This document shows, in pieces, positions 33,892 through 43,056 of a stretch of DNA of 64,000 bases (its first letter is position 1; each line of letters begins with the position of its first letter). Source of the DNA: JAJKIV01 sp036741775 (GTDB lineage: Bacteria > Gemmatimonadota > Gemmatimonadetes > Gemmatimonadales > Gemmatimonadaceae). The notes below the pieces were generated by a model. That model searched no databases, had not been told where the DNA came from, and was given only the letters and a program-made list of their open reading frames with translations. Made by a program: the position numbers and the translations under genes. The DNA is taken from the NCBI GenBank assembly GCA_036741775.1, contig DAINRQ010000016.1:1-64000 (forward strand). The letters run 5' to 3'.

Positions 33892-36467
33892 TGCGGCTCT
33901 ACCGCGCTCTCCTGGGGCTCTACCCACGCTCGTTTCGGCGTGAGTACGAGAGCGAGCTCTGCGCGGCTTTCGCCGAGCGGATGCGTGGATACTCGGGTCC
34001 GTTCGCGCCGGTGGCAGGCGTGCTTGCCGCGCTGAGTGACGTCGTGCCGAACGCGGTTGCCGCCCACACGGAGATCCTCGCACGCGATCTGCGCGTTGCC
34101 GGGCGAGCCGTTAGGCGTGCGCCGGGCTTCGCCGTCACGACCATTCTCGTGGTGGCGCTCGGCGTAGGTGCGAATACGGCCGCTTTTTCGCTCGCGGACT
34201 TCGTGTTCCTGCGCCCGCTGCCGTACCAGGAGCCCGAGCGTCTCGTCAAGCTCTGGCAGCGTACGCCCGATTATGGTCAGATGGAGCTCTCGCCGGCCAA
34301 CTACCGGGACTGGAGGACGTCGGCGAAGTCGTTCACCGACTTCGCGGCCTATACGTTCCGCGCCGCCAACCTCGTTGGCGGGGCGGAACCGCGCCGGCTG
34401 GAGATCGTTTCCGCGACGCCGGAGTTTCACCAGGTGCTTGGGGTGAGGGCGCTCCTCGGGCGAGCGCTCATGCCCACGGATGGCGACGGCGTGCCGGTCG
34501 TGGTGCTCAGCTACGCCTTGTGGCAGAACCAGTTCGGGGCGGACTCGGGCATCATTGGGCAGGCGGTGCGTCTGGACGATACGCCGCACACCGTCGTCGG
34601 CGTCATGCCGCCGACGTTCAACTTTCCACAGAGCGGCACGGATGCGTGGACGCCGCTCATCTTCACTGAGCAGGACTACGAAGACCGAGACAACACGTAC
34701 ATCACAGGCGTCGCCCGTCTGCGCGAGGGCGTCTCCGTAGCACAGGCACGCGGCGAGATGATCGGGATCGCTGCACGGCTCGAGCGGCAATACCGCGAGC
34801 TCGAGAACGTGAGCGCGTGGGTGTTGGGGCTACGGGATGAGATCTCGTCGCGTGCACGGCTTCTCGTGCTCGCGTTATGCGGGGCCGCGCTCTGTATCTT
34901 GCTCCTGGCCTGCGCGAATCTCGCGAGCCTCTTTCTCGTCCGCGCAACGAGCCGCTCACGCGAGCTGGCCGTGCGCACGGCGCTGGGTGCCGGTCGCGAG
35001 CAGATCATTCGCCAGCTCGTGACCGAGAGTGTCGCGCTCGCGGTGCTCGGTGGTGTTACCGGGATCGCGCTGGCGTGGACTGCGCTTCCCGTGCTGGCGC
35101 GTCTCGTACCGCAGTCGCTTCCGCTGGCCATGTCGCCGGCTCTGGACGGCCCTGTGCTCGGGTTCGCGTTCGCGCTCATGATTCTGACGGGACTCGTGTT
35201 CGGCGTCGGGCCGGCGATCGGGGCCGGCAAGGGCAGTGGGCTGGAGCTGCTGCGCGCGGGAACACGATCGACGTCCGGGCGGACACGCCGGCTGCGGGCA
35301 GCCCTCGTAGTCGTGGAGATTTCTGCATCCGTCGTCCTGCTCATTCTTTCCGGCCTCCTGATCCGATCGGTCTGGAACATCCAGGCACGCGATCCGGGGT
35401 TCACCACCGAAAATCTCCTGACGCTGCGAACGGCGCTACCGCGTCCCAAGTACGACAGTGTTGCGCAGCGCGAGCAGTATTACATGGACGTACTGCGTGG
35501 GGTGCGCGCGCTACCGGGCGTCACGAACGCGGCGTTCACGACCGGGCTGCCAATGGTGATGCGCGGCGGCATCTGGGGAGCGGGTCTCCCGGGCGTCGAG
35601 CCGCCGCGGACCGGGGCGCACTCGGTGAGCCTGCGATACGTGAGCATCGGGTACTTCGCCACAATGGGCATCCCCATGCGTGCCGGCCGCGACGTGGAAG
35701 ACTCGGATACGCAACGGAGCCCCTACGTGGCCGTGGTGAGTGAGTCGTTCGCGAAGCACCACTGGCCCAACGACAACCCGATCGGCAAACGCTTCTCCGT
35801 CGCGATGAATGAGCGCACCGTGGTCGGGGTCGTGGGCGACGTCCGTGTACGCGGGCTGGAGCAGGAGAGCGAGCCGCAGGTGTACCTCCCGTTCCGGCAG
35901 GTTCAGGATGGATCCCTCATCGGGTATTTTCCGAAGGATCTTGTCGTTAGGTCCGCAATCGAGCAGCCGCAACTGATGGCGGCCGTACGGCGAATCGTGA
36001 GTGAAGCGGACCCCGATCAGCCCATCTCACACATTCGCACGATGGCCGAGATCGTCGAGAGCGAGACCGCGTCGCGTATGACGCAGCTGCGCCTTCTGAG
36101 CGCGCTCGCCCTCGTCGGGCTGCTCATCGCGGGTATCGGGATTCACGGTCTCCTCAGCTTCACCGTGTCGCGGCGCGTTCCCGAGATCGGCGTCCGGCGC
36201 GCGCTCGGCGCGCAGGTGAGCGGGATCGTGCGGCACGTGCTCGGTGAAGGGCTGCGGCTCGCGATCGTGGGCGTCGGGCTTGGCGTTGCGATCGCATACG
36301 CGGCCGCGCGCGGGATGGGGGCGCTACTGACTGGGGTGCGGCCTGAGGATCCGACCACGATCCTCGTGTCGGCGGCCCTCTGCTTCGTGACGGCGATTGT
36401 CGGGTGTGTGCGACCGGCCGCGCGTGCCGCGCGGGTCGATCCGATCACGGCCTTGCGAGCAGACTAA
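33891..36467 (+). CDS. ADOP-class ABC permease with a different prefix domain
   Basis: Protein of 858 residues. Residues 1-70 are a second type of permease prefix (YRALLGLYPRSFRREYESELCAAFAERM), unlike that of the 13702-16398 paralogue. Then come two FtsX/MacB units with the usual GANTAAFSLADFVFLRPLPY start and the closing RAARVDPITALRAD. It is coupled to the PadR gene by a 1-bp overlap. There is no ATPase partner. The TAA stop abuts a long palindrome. Confidence 0.92.
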   Translation: MRLYRALLGLYPRSFRREYESELCAAFAERMRGYSGPFAPVAGVLAALSDVVPNAVAAHTEILARDLRVAGRAVRRAPGFAVTTILVVALGVGANTAAFSLADFVFLRPLPYQEPERLVKLWQRTPDYGQMELSPANYRDWRTSAKSFTDFAAYTFRAANLVGGAEPRRLEIVSATPEFHQVLGVRALLGRALMPTDGDGVPVVVLSYALWQNQFGADSGIIGQAVRLDDTPHTVVGVMPPTFNFPQSGTDAWTPLIFTEQDYEDRDNTYITGVARLREGVSVAQARGEMIGIAARLERQYRELENVSAWVLGLRDEISSRARLLVLALCGAALCILLLACANLASLFLVRATSRSRELAVRTALGAGREQIIRQLVTESVALAVLGGVTGIALAWTALPVLARLVPQSLPLAMSPALDGPVLGFAFALMILTGLVFGVGPAIGAGKGSGLELLRAGTRSTSGRTRRLRAALVVVEISASVVLLILSGLLIRSVWNIQARDPGFTTENLLTLRTALPRPKYDSVAQREQYYMDVLRGVRALPGVTNAAFTTGLPMVMRGGIWGAGLPGVEPPRTGAHSVSLRYVSIGYFATMGIPMRAGRDVEDSDTQRSPYVAVVSESFAKHHWPNDNPIGKRFSVAMNERTVVGVVGDVRVRGLEQESEPQVYLPFRQVQDGSLIGYFPKDLVVRSAIEQPQLMAAVRRIVSEADPDQPISHIRTMAEIVESETASRMTQLRLLSALALVGLLIAGIGIHGLLSFTVSRRVPEIGVRRALGAQVSGIVRHVLGEGLRLAIVGVGLGVAIAYAAARGMGALLTGVRPEDPTTILVSAALCFVTAIVGCVRPAARAARVDPITALRAD

Positions 36468-36542
36468 TTGGGGGTCAGAGTCGAATTTCATCCACTTGTT
36501 ACGGGTGCGACAAATGGATGAAATTCGACTCTGACCCCCAAT
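36467..36542. repeat. near-perfect palindrome (GGGGTCAGAGTCGAAT family), copy 2
   Basis: Arms 36467-36499 and 36510-36542 (33 bp) pair with one mismatch around a 10-nt loop. The outer segment ATTGGGGGTCAGAGTCGAAT matches the element at 21023-21098, but the inner segment differs while remaining palindromic. It begins on the last base of the ADOP stop codon. Confidence 0.95.
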
Positions 36543-36562
36543 CACAAACAACTCCGAACGAA

Positions 36563-36596
36563 AAAACCGGCACCTGCAGAAGCAGGTGCCGGTTTT
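36563..36596. terminator. bidirectional intrinsic terminator
   Basis: CCGGCACCTGC pairs with GCAGGTGCCGG around an AGAA tetraloop, with an A-run before (36561-36566) and TTTT after (36593-36596). It lies between the ADOP permease and the convergent SusD gene and should stop both transcripts. Confidence 0.9.
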
Positions 36597-36616
36597 CGTG
36601 TCCTAGTCCGTGGCTC

Positions 36617-38065
36617 TTAGATCGAGCACGGCACCGACAGCCCGCGAGCGTCACACTCGGCGCTCGGGATCATCATGTGCGGATGCACGACGTCGCCAGC
36701 CCGGTCGAGCGGCAGCTGGTTCACCCGGTTGTACCGGCGCGCGTCGACCCAACGCGTGCCCTGCGTCCACATGAGCGAGTACAGCCGGTTGTACAGCAGC
36801 TCGGTCACGAAGTCTGCGTCCGAACTGCCTGCATTGATGGCCGCCGCGCCCAACCCGCCCGCGTGCTGCCGGACGAGGTTGATGTCGGCAACCGCCCCAG
36901 CCTTGTCGCCCGTGTTCCAGCGGATCTCGGCGCGGAGCAGCAGCAGCTCCTCGTTGATGAGCCACGGAACGTCGGTGCTCTGATCGGCCGCGGCGGGATC
37001 GCTCGGATCATTGTACATCACCGGCTTGTGCGTTCCCGTCAGGCCGTTGAGCGTCCGCGGTGCCGGCGCCGGCGCGGTTTTCGTCGTGAGCCGGAGATCC
37101 GGCTGCCCGTTCGGCCGGAGCTGCGCACCCGTGATGATCGACGGGTGGACCCAGTAGCGGTTGTTGGTGAGCGGCTCCGTCACCGGGTTGGCGGCTTCGC
37201 CTGCGGCGCCGGTGTAGCCGTAGTACACGCCCGTTCGGAGCGACCCGGGCAGTCCGGCGTCGGTAACGAACGACGCCGCCATGGCCGTCTGCGCCTCGGT
37301 CCAGCACGACGCGCAGCTGAAGAACGTGGCGCGATGCACGAGGTTCTTCGCCTTCAGCCCGCGGTTGAACTGCGCGAACGTCGCGGGCGTCGTGAAGCCT
37401 TCGTAGCCCTCGACGAATTCGAAGGGGAAGCTGGTGCCTGCCGCATTGAGATCGGCGAGCGCTTCATCGAGCAGCGCGGATGCCGTCGCCATGGCCTCTT
37501 CCGTCGGCACGAGCGGCGCGGGCTCGGCGTCGATCGGCCGATCGACATCGATCGGGAGGCCCGTCGTACCACTGCGAACGGCTAGGCGGTGCAGGTGCCA
37601 CGCCTTGAGCGTCTTGGCAAACCCGCGCGACGCCGCCTTCTCCTGGTCGGTCAGGCTCGAGTTCTCCACCGCGGCGAGATACGCGTTGATCGTGCGAATC
37701 GCGCCGTACTTGCCCCCCCACTGGCCCCCGGCACGGCCGCCGGGGTCCTGCGGCCCGCTGACCTCCTCGCCGGTTTCGCGAGGATCGTTGCCGAGCAGGT
37801 TCCACCCCTCGCGCCCGTAGATCCCCCATTGCTGGATCTGCGCCGCGAGATCGGAGTTCGCCTGCGTCTGAATGCCGATGGCCGTTCGCGCCAGGATACC
37901 AGGCGACGGCGCGTCCGTCAGGGCGTCGGCCGTGGGGGCGTTCGTGTTCTCCAGATCGAGGTCCGCGCATGACGAGAGCAGCAGTGCTCCCGTCAGCGCG
38001 GCCAACACGGCGCCGGCACGTCGACCACGCCCGGCTCTGAAACGGTCTCCAGTCGTGATCATCAT
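36617..38065 (-). CDS. SusD/RagB-family outer-membrane lipoprotein
   Basis: Protein of 482 residues with a lipoprotein signal (LTGALLLSSC). It is rich in TPR-like helices as in SusD (YGAIRTINAYLAAVENSSLTDQEKAASRGFAKTLKAWHLHRLA) and has the closing LLYNRLYSLMWTQGTRWVDARRYN block. SusD proteins are lids on SusC barrels and bind glycans or peptides at the cell surface. Its ATG overlaps the TGA of the SusC gene (TGATG). No glycoside hydrolase or sensor adjoins, so the ligand is not indicated. Confidence 0.92.
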   Translation of the reverse strand: MMITTGDRFRAGRGRRAGAVLAALTGALLLSSCADLDLENTNAPTADALTDAPSPGILARTAIGIQTQANSDLAAQIQQWGIYGREGWNLLGNDPRETGEEVSGPQDPGGRAGGQWGGKYGAIRTINAYLAAVENSSLTDQEKAASRGFAKTLKAWHLHRLAVRSGTTGLPIDVDRPIDAEPAPLVPTEEAMATASALLDEALADLNAAGTSFPFEFVEGYEGFTTPATFAQFNRGLKAKNLVHRATFFSCASCWTEAQTAMAASFVTDAGLPGSLRTGVYYGYTGAAGEAANPVTEPLTNNRYWVHPSIITGAQLRPNGQPDLRLTTKTAPAPAPRTLNGLTGTHKPVMYNDPSDPAAADQSTDVPWLINEELLLLRAEIRWNTGDKAGAVADINLVRQHAGGLGAAAINAGSSDADFVTELLYNRLYSLMWTQGTRWVDARRYNRVNQLPLDRAGDVVHPHMMIPSAECDARGLSVPCSI

Positions 38066-41004
38066 CAGAATCCCAAGGAAATGTCGAGGAAGAAGCTGCG
38101 GTTCGGCGGGTAGGCGGCGACGTCGAGGTTATTCCGGATGGCGGCGGAACCCAGGTTGGCGACCTCGGGGTCGAGCCCCGAGTACTTCTGCCACGATACC
38201 AGGTTGCGCCCCGTCAGGCTGACCCGCGCGTTGGCGATGTTGAAGTTCCCAAAGCCGAGCCACCGGCGCGGGATCGTCACACCGACGGCGATCTCGCGCA
38301 GCTTCAGGTACGTCGCGTCCTCGATATACGGCGTCATGACGCCGTTGTCATAGCCGCGCATGCGGTATTCGTGATCCGGCGAGCCGAAGTCGTGCGACGT
38401 CTGGGCGTCATCGTAGAGGAACTGCGTGAGGTTGATGATGTCGCCGCCCTTCTGATAATCGAACACGACGTTCAACGACAGCGCCTTGTAGTTGAGATCG
38501 TTGACGAAGCCCATCTTGAAGTCCGGCGCCGTATTTCCGAGCTGGACGTCGGTCGCCGTGCGCTCGCCGTTCGCGTCGAAGTCGCGCCCGATGATCTGCG
38601 TCAGCGGCTCGCCGACTTCGATGAACGTCACGCCCAGCCCGCCGAAGCCAGAAAGGGGCGGACGGAACGGCGGCAGCCCCGCGAGATCCTTCACTTCGCT
38701 GGTGTACTGCGTGAACGTTCCGCGCGAGACCCACGTCAGATTCTGGCGCTGAATGGGCGTCACGCCGAGCACCGCCTCGAAGCCGCGGTTCTCGATCTTG
38801 CCGCCGTTGAACACCTGCGTCGCGAAGCCCGTGGACGGCGCTGGAACGCGCTGCAGCAGCAGGTTCGTCGTGTTCCGCGAGAACCCGGTGAGCTCCCACG
38901 TCAGGCGCCCGTCCATGGCGAGGCCGTCGATGCCGACCTCGACCTCCTTCACCCGCTCGGGCTCTACGTTTGGGCTACCCGCGGCGCCGGCGACCGTGAA
39001 GCCGTTGAGGCCGCTGAGCTGCGGGGTGTTGAGCAGCGTGAACTTCTGTCCGAAGATCGGCAGGTTGCCCGTCTCGCCGTACGCGATGCGCGGTTTGATC
39101 TCGCTCCCCGCGCCGATCAGGTTCACGATCCGGTACGAGCCGGACACCTTCGGGAAGAAGAACCACTTGTCGATGTCGCCGTTGTTGCTCGTGCGCTCGG
39201 CGCGGGCACCACCCTGGATGAGCAGGCGCTCACCCAACAGGCGCACTTCCTCCTGGCCGTAGAGCGCGATCGTCCGGCTCCTCGTCAGGTTCTCCGTGCC
39301 GATGGTGTTCGTGCCCTGGCCGACGTTCTGCTGGCCGGGAACGAGGTTCGTCGTCGTGATGCGGGTGACGTTGAGATGTTCCTCGACGAACTGTGCGCCG
39401 AACGACGTGTTGAGCGACCACCCGCCCGACGGCACGAAGTTGTGAATGCCGTTCAGGTTCCAGTTGAAGATCCGGCTGAACCCGCCGCCCTCGATGGCCG
39501 CGCCGGGGAGCGTCTGGTCCCGCTCGTAGAACGCCTCGTTAGGCGACCACAGGTCGTTGTTCTGCTGGAACGCGTCGAGGCCGGCCGCGCCGACGAAACG
39601 GAGCGAATGCTGCCCGGTGTTGATCGCGTCGTAGTTGGCGGAAAGGCCACCGGTGAAGCGGATCGTCTCCTCGTGGTTCCGCGACAACTCGGTCGTCTGC
39701 ACCGGGTTGGCCTGAATGCCCCAGTCGGGCTCCAGGAAGTTCCCGTTCGCGTCGCGCCGTTCCAGGTCCACGAAGCTCGGCGTGTACGCGAACGCGTACC
39801 CGTGACACGCGTAGTTGTTACAGTTGTTGTTCCAGCCGCGGTCGTGCTCGGCGCGGTTGAACACCGTGGAGATCTGCGCCTCGAGCTTGCTGCCCAGCGA
39901 TTGGTCCACGTTGACGCGCAGGTTCTGCCGGCCGAACCCCGTGTTCCGCTCGATCCCTTCGTCGTGCTTCCACGTGCCGCCGATAAAGTAGCGCGTGGTC
40001 GAGTTGCCGCCGCTCACGTCCACCGCGCTCTCGTACGACGGCTTGTTGTTGTTGTACACCTGATCGAAGTGATTGATGTACGGCGAGGCGTTGCCATCGA
40101 ACCAGTGCGCGACTTCGTCCCCGTATTTCTCCGTCGCCTCCGCAAGCGTCCACCGCCGGCTCTCGAGCTTCTTCGAGATGTCGAACACGCCGACGCGCTG
40201 GCGCACGTTCACGTTCGGCGCGCCGGCCAGGCCGCGCTTCGTCTTGATGATCACGACGCCGTTCGCCGCACGTGAGCCGTAGATCGAGGACGCCGCGGCG
40301 CCCTTCATGATCTCGATCGACTCGATGTTCGCGGGATTGATGTCGGCCACCCGGTCTACCGCGTCATCCTCGGCGGTGGCGAACGCCGCGGCCGAGATCG
40401 AGCCGCGGCCGCTCGCGATGCGCTGATTCGAGTAGGGGACGCCGTCCACGACGTACAGTGGATCGAACGACCCGAGGATGGTGTTGTTCCCGCGCACCTG
40501 CATCTGGATGCCGCCGCCGGGGGCGCCGGAATTCGACTGCAGGTTGACGCCGCTCACGCGCCCCACGAGCGCGTTCTGGATGGTCGGCGCCGGAACGTTG
40601 TTGATCGCGTCGCCCGTCACCTGGGCGACCGCGGTCGTCGCACTGCGCCGGTCGATCGTCGTGGCCTGGCCCGTCACCACCACGCCCTCGATCTGCAACA
40701 CGTCGCGCTCGAGCGCGAAGTTCGCGGTGTTCTGCGTGGCCGTCACGAGCTGCGACCCGCGCTTGTACCCGATCGCGCGCGCGAGCAGCCGAACGTCTCC
40801 TTGCGGCACCTCCAGCCGGTAGTTGCCTTCGTTGCCCGTTACGGTCTCTACGGTCGTCCCCTCTGCCGAGACTCTCGCTCCGGCAACGGGAACTGCACCG
40901 CCCGCAACTGTTACCGTGCCGGTGATTACGCGCGTCTGGGCCCACGCGACACTCGGCAATCCTGCTGCCAACGCCAGGGTTAAAATCATACCTCGTTTGC
41001 GCAC
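38065..41004 (-). CDS. SusC/RagA-family TonB-linked outer-membrane receptor
   Basis: Protein of 979 residues from a GTG at 41004, chosen for the GGAGGA ribosome site just upstream and the signal peptide MILTLALAAGLPSVAWAQ that follows (an ATG at 40989 is the alternative). Domains: carboxypeptidase-D regulatory-like beta domain at about 20-100 (GTVTVAGGAVPVAGARVSAEG), plug at about 115-240 with the SusC signature PLYVVDGVPY and RAANGVVIIKTKRG, then a 22-strand barrel ending ANLGSAAIRNNL...FFLDISLGF. It imports oligomers across the outer membrane by TonB-driven transport, together with SusD. Confidence 0.93.
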   Translation of the reverse strand: MRKRGMILTLALAAGLPSVAWAQTRVITGTVTVAGGAVPVAGARVSAEGTTVETVTGNEGNYRLEVPQGDVRLLARAIGYKRGSQLVTATQNTANFALERDVLQIEGVVVTGQATTIDRRSATTAVAQVTGDAINNVPAPTIQNALVGRVSGVNLQSNSGAPGGGIQMQVRGNNTILGSFDPLYVVDGVPYSNQRIASGRGSISAAAFATAEDDAVDRVADINPANIESIEIMKGAAASSIYGSRAANGVVIIKTKRGLAGAPNVNVRQRVGVFDISKKLESRRWTLAEATEKYGDEVAHWFDGNASPYINHFDQVYNNNKPSYESAVDVSGGNSTTRYFIGGTWKHDEGIERNTGFGRQNLRVNVDQSLGSKLEAQISTVFNRAEHDRGWNNNCNNYACHGYAFAYTPSFVDLERRDANGNFLEPDWGIQANPVQTTELSRNHEETIRFTGGLSANYDAINTGQHSLRFVGAAGLDAFQQNNDLWSPNEAFYERDQTLPGAAIEGGGFSRIFNWNLNGIHNFVPSGGWSLNTSFGAQFVEEHLNVTRITTTNLVPGQQNVGQGTNTIGTENLTRSRTIALYGQEEVRLLGERLLIQGGARAERTSNNGDIDKWFFFPKVSGSYRIVNLIGAGSEIKPRIAYGETGNLPIFGQKFTLLNTPQLSGLNGFTVAGAAGSPNVEPERVKEVEVGIDGLAMDGRLTWELTGFSRNTTNLLLQRVPAPSTGFATQVFNGGKIENRGFEAVLGVTPIQRQNLTWVSRGTFTQYTSEVKDLAGLPPFRPPLSGFGGLGVTFIEVGEPLTQIIGRDFDANGERTATDVQLGNTAPDFKMGFVNDLNYKALSLNVVFDYQKGGDIINLTQFLYDDAQTSHDFGSPDHEYRMRGYDNGVMTPYIEDATYLKLREIAVGVTIPRRWLGFGNFNIANARVSLTGRNLVSWQKYSGLDPEVANLGSAAIRNNLDVAAYPPNRSFFLDISLGF

Positions 41005-41066
41005 TGGTCCTCCGGGTTTGGGGAAAAGCGCCTTCTCGCCGCGAGCGACGCGGCAACTGACGACGC

Positions 41067-41097
41067 TAATAGCGCCGACAGGAGCATCGATTGTCAA
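41067..41097 (-). promoter_or_regulatory. putative promoter of susC/susD
   Basis: On the minus strand TTGACA (41092-41097) is followed after 19 nt by CTATTA (41067-41072). The -35 is perfect, but the spacing is longer than ideal. The leader to the GTG at 41004 would be about 55 nt. Confidence 0.4.
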
Positions 41098-41308
41098 GCG
41101 GGACTCAATTTGTCCCGTCCTGACTCCTTCCGTCACGGTATGGGATGGCCCGCAGGGTCCGCTGAACCGCCTCTAGCCGGTTCCCGGTCGCGTTGAACGA
41201 GGGCGGAGCAGGGCATCGTGAGCTGCGTAGTCGAGCGGCCTCGAGCGGCAGAGCGAGCCGCGGGTGCATTCGGGTTACTGGCAGGTGGGAAACCGCAGGA
41301 TCATGAGA

Positions 41309-41361
41309 TTCACGCCGGCGTCGGCGTGAAGTCGAGGCATCGCCGCGGATGAACCGCGGCG
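41309..41361. terminator. two consecutive hairpins downstream of the small membrane protein gene
   Basis: TTCACGCCG-GCGT-CGGCGTGAA (41309-41330) and CGCCGCGG-ATGAA-CCGCGGCG (41341-41361) are perfect stems. They lie 3' of the gene ending at 41423 and before the susC promoter; no T-run follows. The interval 41005-41422 otherwise holds no gene that I can support. Confidence 0.45.
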
Positions 41362-41422
41362 CGAGAGCGTCGTTAGGCGCCCGGCGATGCGAACACCGGA
41401 TCAACGTCCTGCGAACGCAGGC

Positions 41423-41896
41423 TCAGATGCCGAACCCAGCGTTCATATAGATACGAGTTCGCCGGCTGTCACCGGACAGCAGTGGTCGGAACACTCCGAC
41501 TCCCACGTTCACAGACAGGAACGAGACTCGGAGCTCGCCGCCGACGAGCGTCTCCTTCCGGTCGGCTTGCGCGGGCGACCCCCATGTGCGCACCGCTGAC
41601 GCGAGGACCTGCACACCGGAAGCGAACGGGAAAGCGAACAGATACCCCGCACTTGCCCGCCCGCCACCGATCCCTACTTCAGCGACTGCCATAGGGCCGG
41701 CGAACTGGGCGAAGGATACTTGGGTCCCGTGCGTAACGCCAAGAGCGAGGCCGGCTCGGAGCGGCGGCCCAAAACGGAGACCAGCCACCACCTCGGTGCG
41801 CCATTGCGCCCCGGCGCCAATCGGGACCCCCGCAATTCCGACGACCGCAACGAAACCCACAGCGATCCACGTCGACCACGCCGTTGACCGTCGCAT
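41423..41896 (-). CDS. hypothetical secreted/outer-membrane protein
   Basis: Protein of 157 residues. A signal peptide (STWIAVGFVAVVGIAGVPIGAGAQ) is followed by a glycine-rich, alternating hydrophobic sequence (VVAGLRFGPPLRAGLALGV, GYLFAFPFASGVQVLASAV, YMNAGFGI at the end) typical of small beta-barrel proteins. No family recognised. It is divergent from the next gene, which has a similar build. Confidence 0.65.
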   Translation of the reverse strand: MRRSTAWSTWIAVGFVAVVGIAGVPIGAGAQWRTEVVAGLRFGPPLRAGLALGVTHGTQVSFAQFAGPMAVAEVGIGGGRASAGYLFAFPFASGVQVLASAVRTWGSPAQADRKETLVGGELRVSFLSVNVGVGVFRPLLSGDSRRTRIYMNAGFGI

Positions 41897-42095
41897 TCCG
41901 AGAAGATCCCGATCTGGATGGACCCGAGGTGCTTCAACGATTCGTCGGCCGAGCCGGGCAATCCGCGCGCCATGCGTTCACGTGTGCCCGTCGGGGCGCG
42001 GCTGTACCGGTCCGGCGTCGGCGATCGTCCTGTCTCCGAGGGTCACCAAGCCGTTCTGAGTGCGGCGTTTACCCGCAATGCACACTGGAGCCAAG

Positions 42096-42746
42096 ATGCG
42101 TCGACTCGCGTTGTTCCTCGTGATGGCCATCGGACTTCCGACCGCGGCCCGGGCGCAAGCGTGTCTCGGGTCGGTATCGTTCGCAACCGTCCCGGTGCGG
42201 ATCGGCGGGGGTGCGTTGTTCGGCGAGGACTACACGGCCTACGCGGCGTCGCTCATTGCGGGTCGGGAGAACTCGGTCTTCGGCGACGCCGGGGTCGCGC
42301 GGATCTACGCGGATGACTTCGACGATACCGAGGACCAGTTGTTCGCCGACGTCGGGTATCAGCGGTCGTTGGGCCGGCGCGCTCAACTCTGCCCGATAGT
42401 CGGAGTGGGGCTCGGCAGCGGGCCGGATGACGCCGGGTTGGACGTCCAGTCGCGGTTCGCGAGCGCGGGGCTGGCACTCGGCCTCACGTATCGCCCCGCG
42501 CCGAGGGTGCGGGTCATCCCGAACGGGACGGTGCGCTTCCAGTACGCGGCGTCCGACCTGACCGATCCCGCCGGGGTCGAGGAGACGTTTTCCGACACGT
42601 TCGGGATCGGGGACATCGGGCTGGGCCTCATCTTCTTCGGCGACCGGCTCGCGATCCAGCCGAGGATGCAGATCCCGTTCGGGGCGGACGACAACTCGGT
42701 GAGCTACGGACTCAGCGTCAGTATCGGCTTCGGCCTCCGCCGTTAG
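42096..42746 (+). CDS. small outer-membrane beta-barrel protein
   Basis: Protein of 216 residues. The start at 42096 is chosen for the GGAG site 5 nt upstream and the signal peptide MRRLALFLVMAIGLPTAARAQ. The mature part shows alternating amphipathic strands (VGYQRSLGRRAQLCPIVGVGLGSG, GLALGLTYRPAPRVRVIPNG, GDIGLGLIFFGDRLAIQPRMQI) and ends in a barrel-like SYGLSVSIGFGLRR. One disulfide is possible. Function unknown. Confidence 0.75.
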   Translation: MRRLALFLVMAIGLPTAARAQACLGSVSFATVPVRIGGGALFGEDYTAYAASLIAGRENSVFGDAGVARIYADDFDDTEDQLFADVGYQRSLGRRAQLCPIVGVGLGSGPDDAGLDVQSRFASAGLALGLTYRPAPRVRVIPNGTVRFQYAASDLTDPAGVEETFSDTFGIGDIGLGLIFFGDRLAIQPRMQIPFGADDNSVSYGLSVSIGFGLRR

Positions 42747-42870
42747 TCGATTTTCAATCGGCTCGCGTGGATTGGCCAGATGCCGCCCCGAGCCTTCGCC
42801 CGACCGACCGGGACGACTTACGGCGGTGACAGGGCGCAATGGCGGCGTCTGCGTCGTCCACCGTGACCCC

Positions 42871-42896
42871 AATGCGGAAAGGGGAATTTCCGCATT
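42871..42896. other. hairpin in the 42747-43056 intergenic region
   Basis: AATGCGGAAA (42871-42880) pairs perfectly with TTTCCGCATT (42887-42896) around GGGGAA. It is the only notable structure in the 310 bp between the barrel gene and the M20 hydrolase, and may be a terminator or operator. Confidence 0.45.
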
Positions 42897-43056
42897 CGAC
42901 ACGCGGCCACGTCACGGGCGGCGGAGGTTGCATGGCGGTCTCAAGCTAGCGAGAATCGAGGCTCGTAGCGAAACCGGGTCTCGGCGGGCAATTTCCGGCC
43001 GACGTTCGACCTCGCCCCTCGCTCTCGGTTTGGCGACTCACTCCGGAGGATCTCTC

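Noticed and set aside
38371..40275. 634-codon plus-strand open frame opposite SusC
   Set aside because: Rich in R, V, E, with no domain; antisense to a complete SusC gene.
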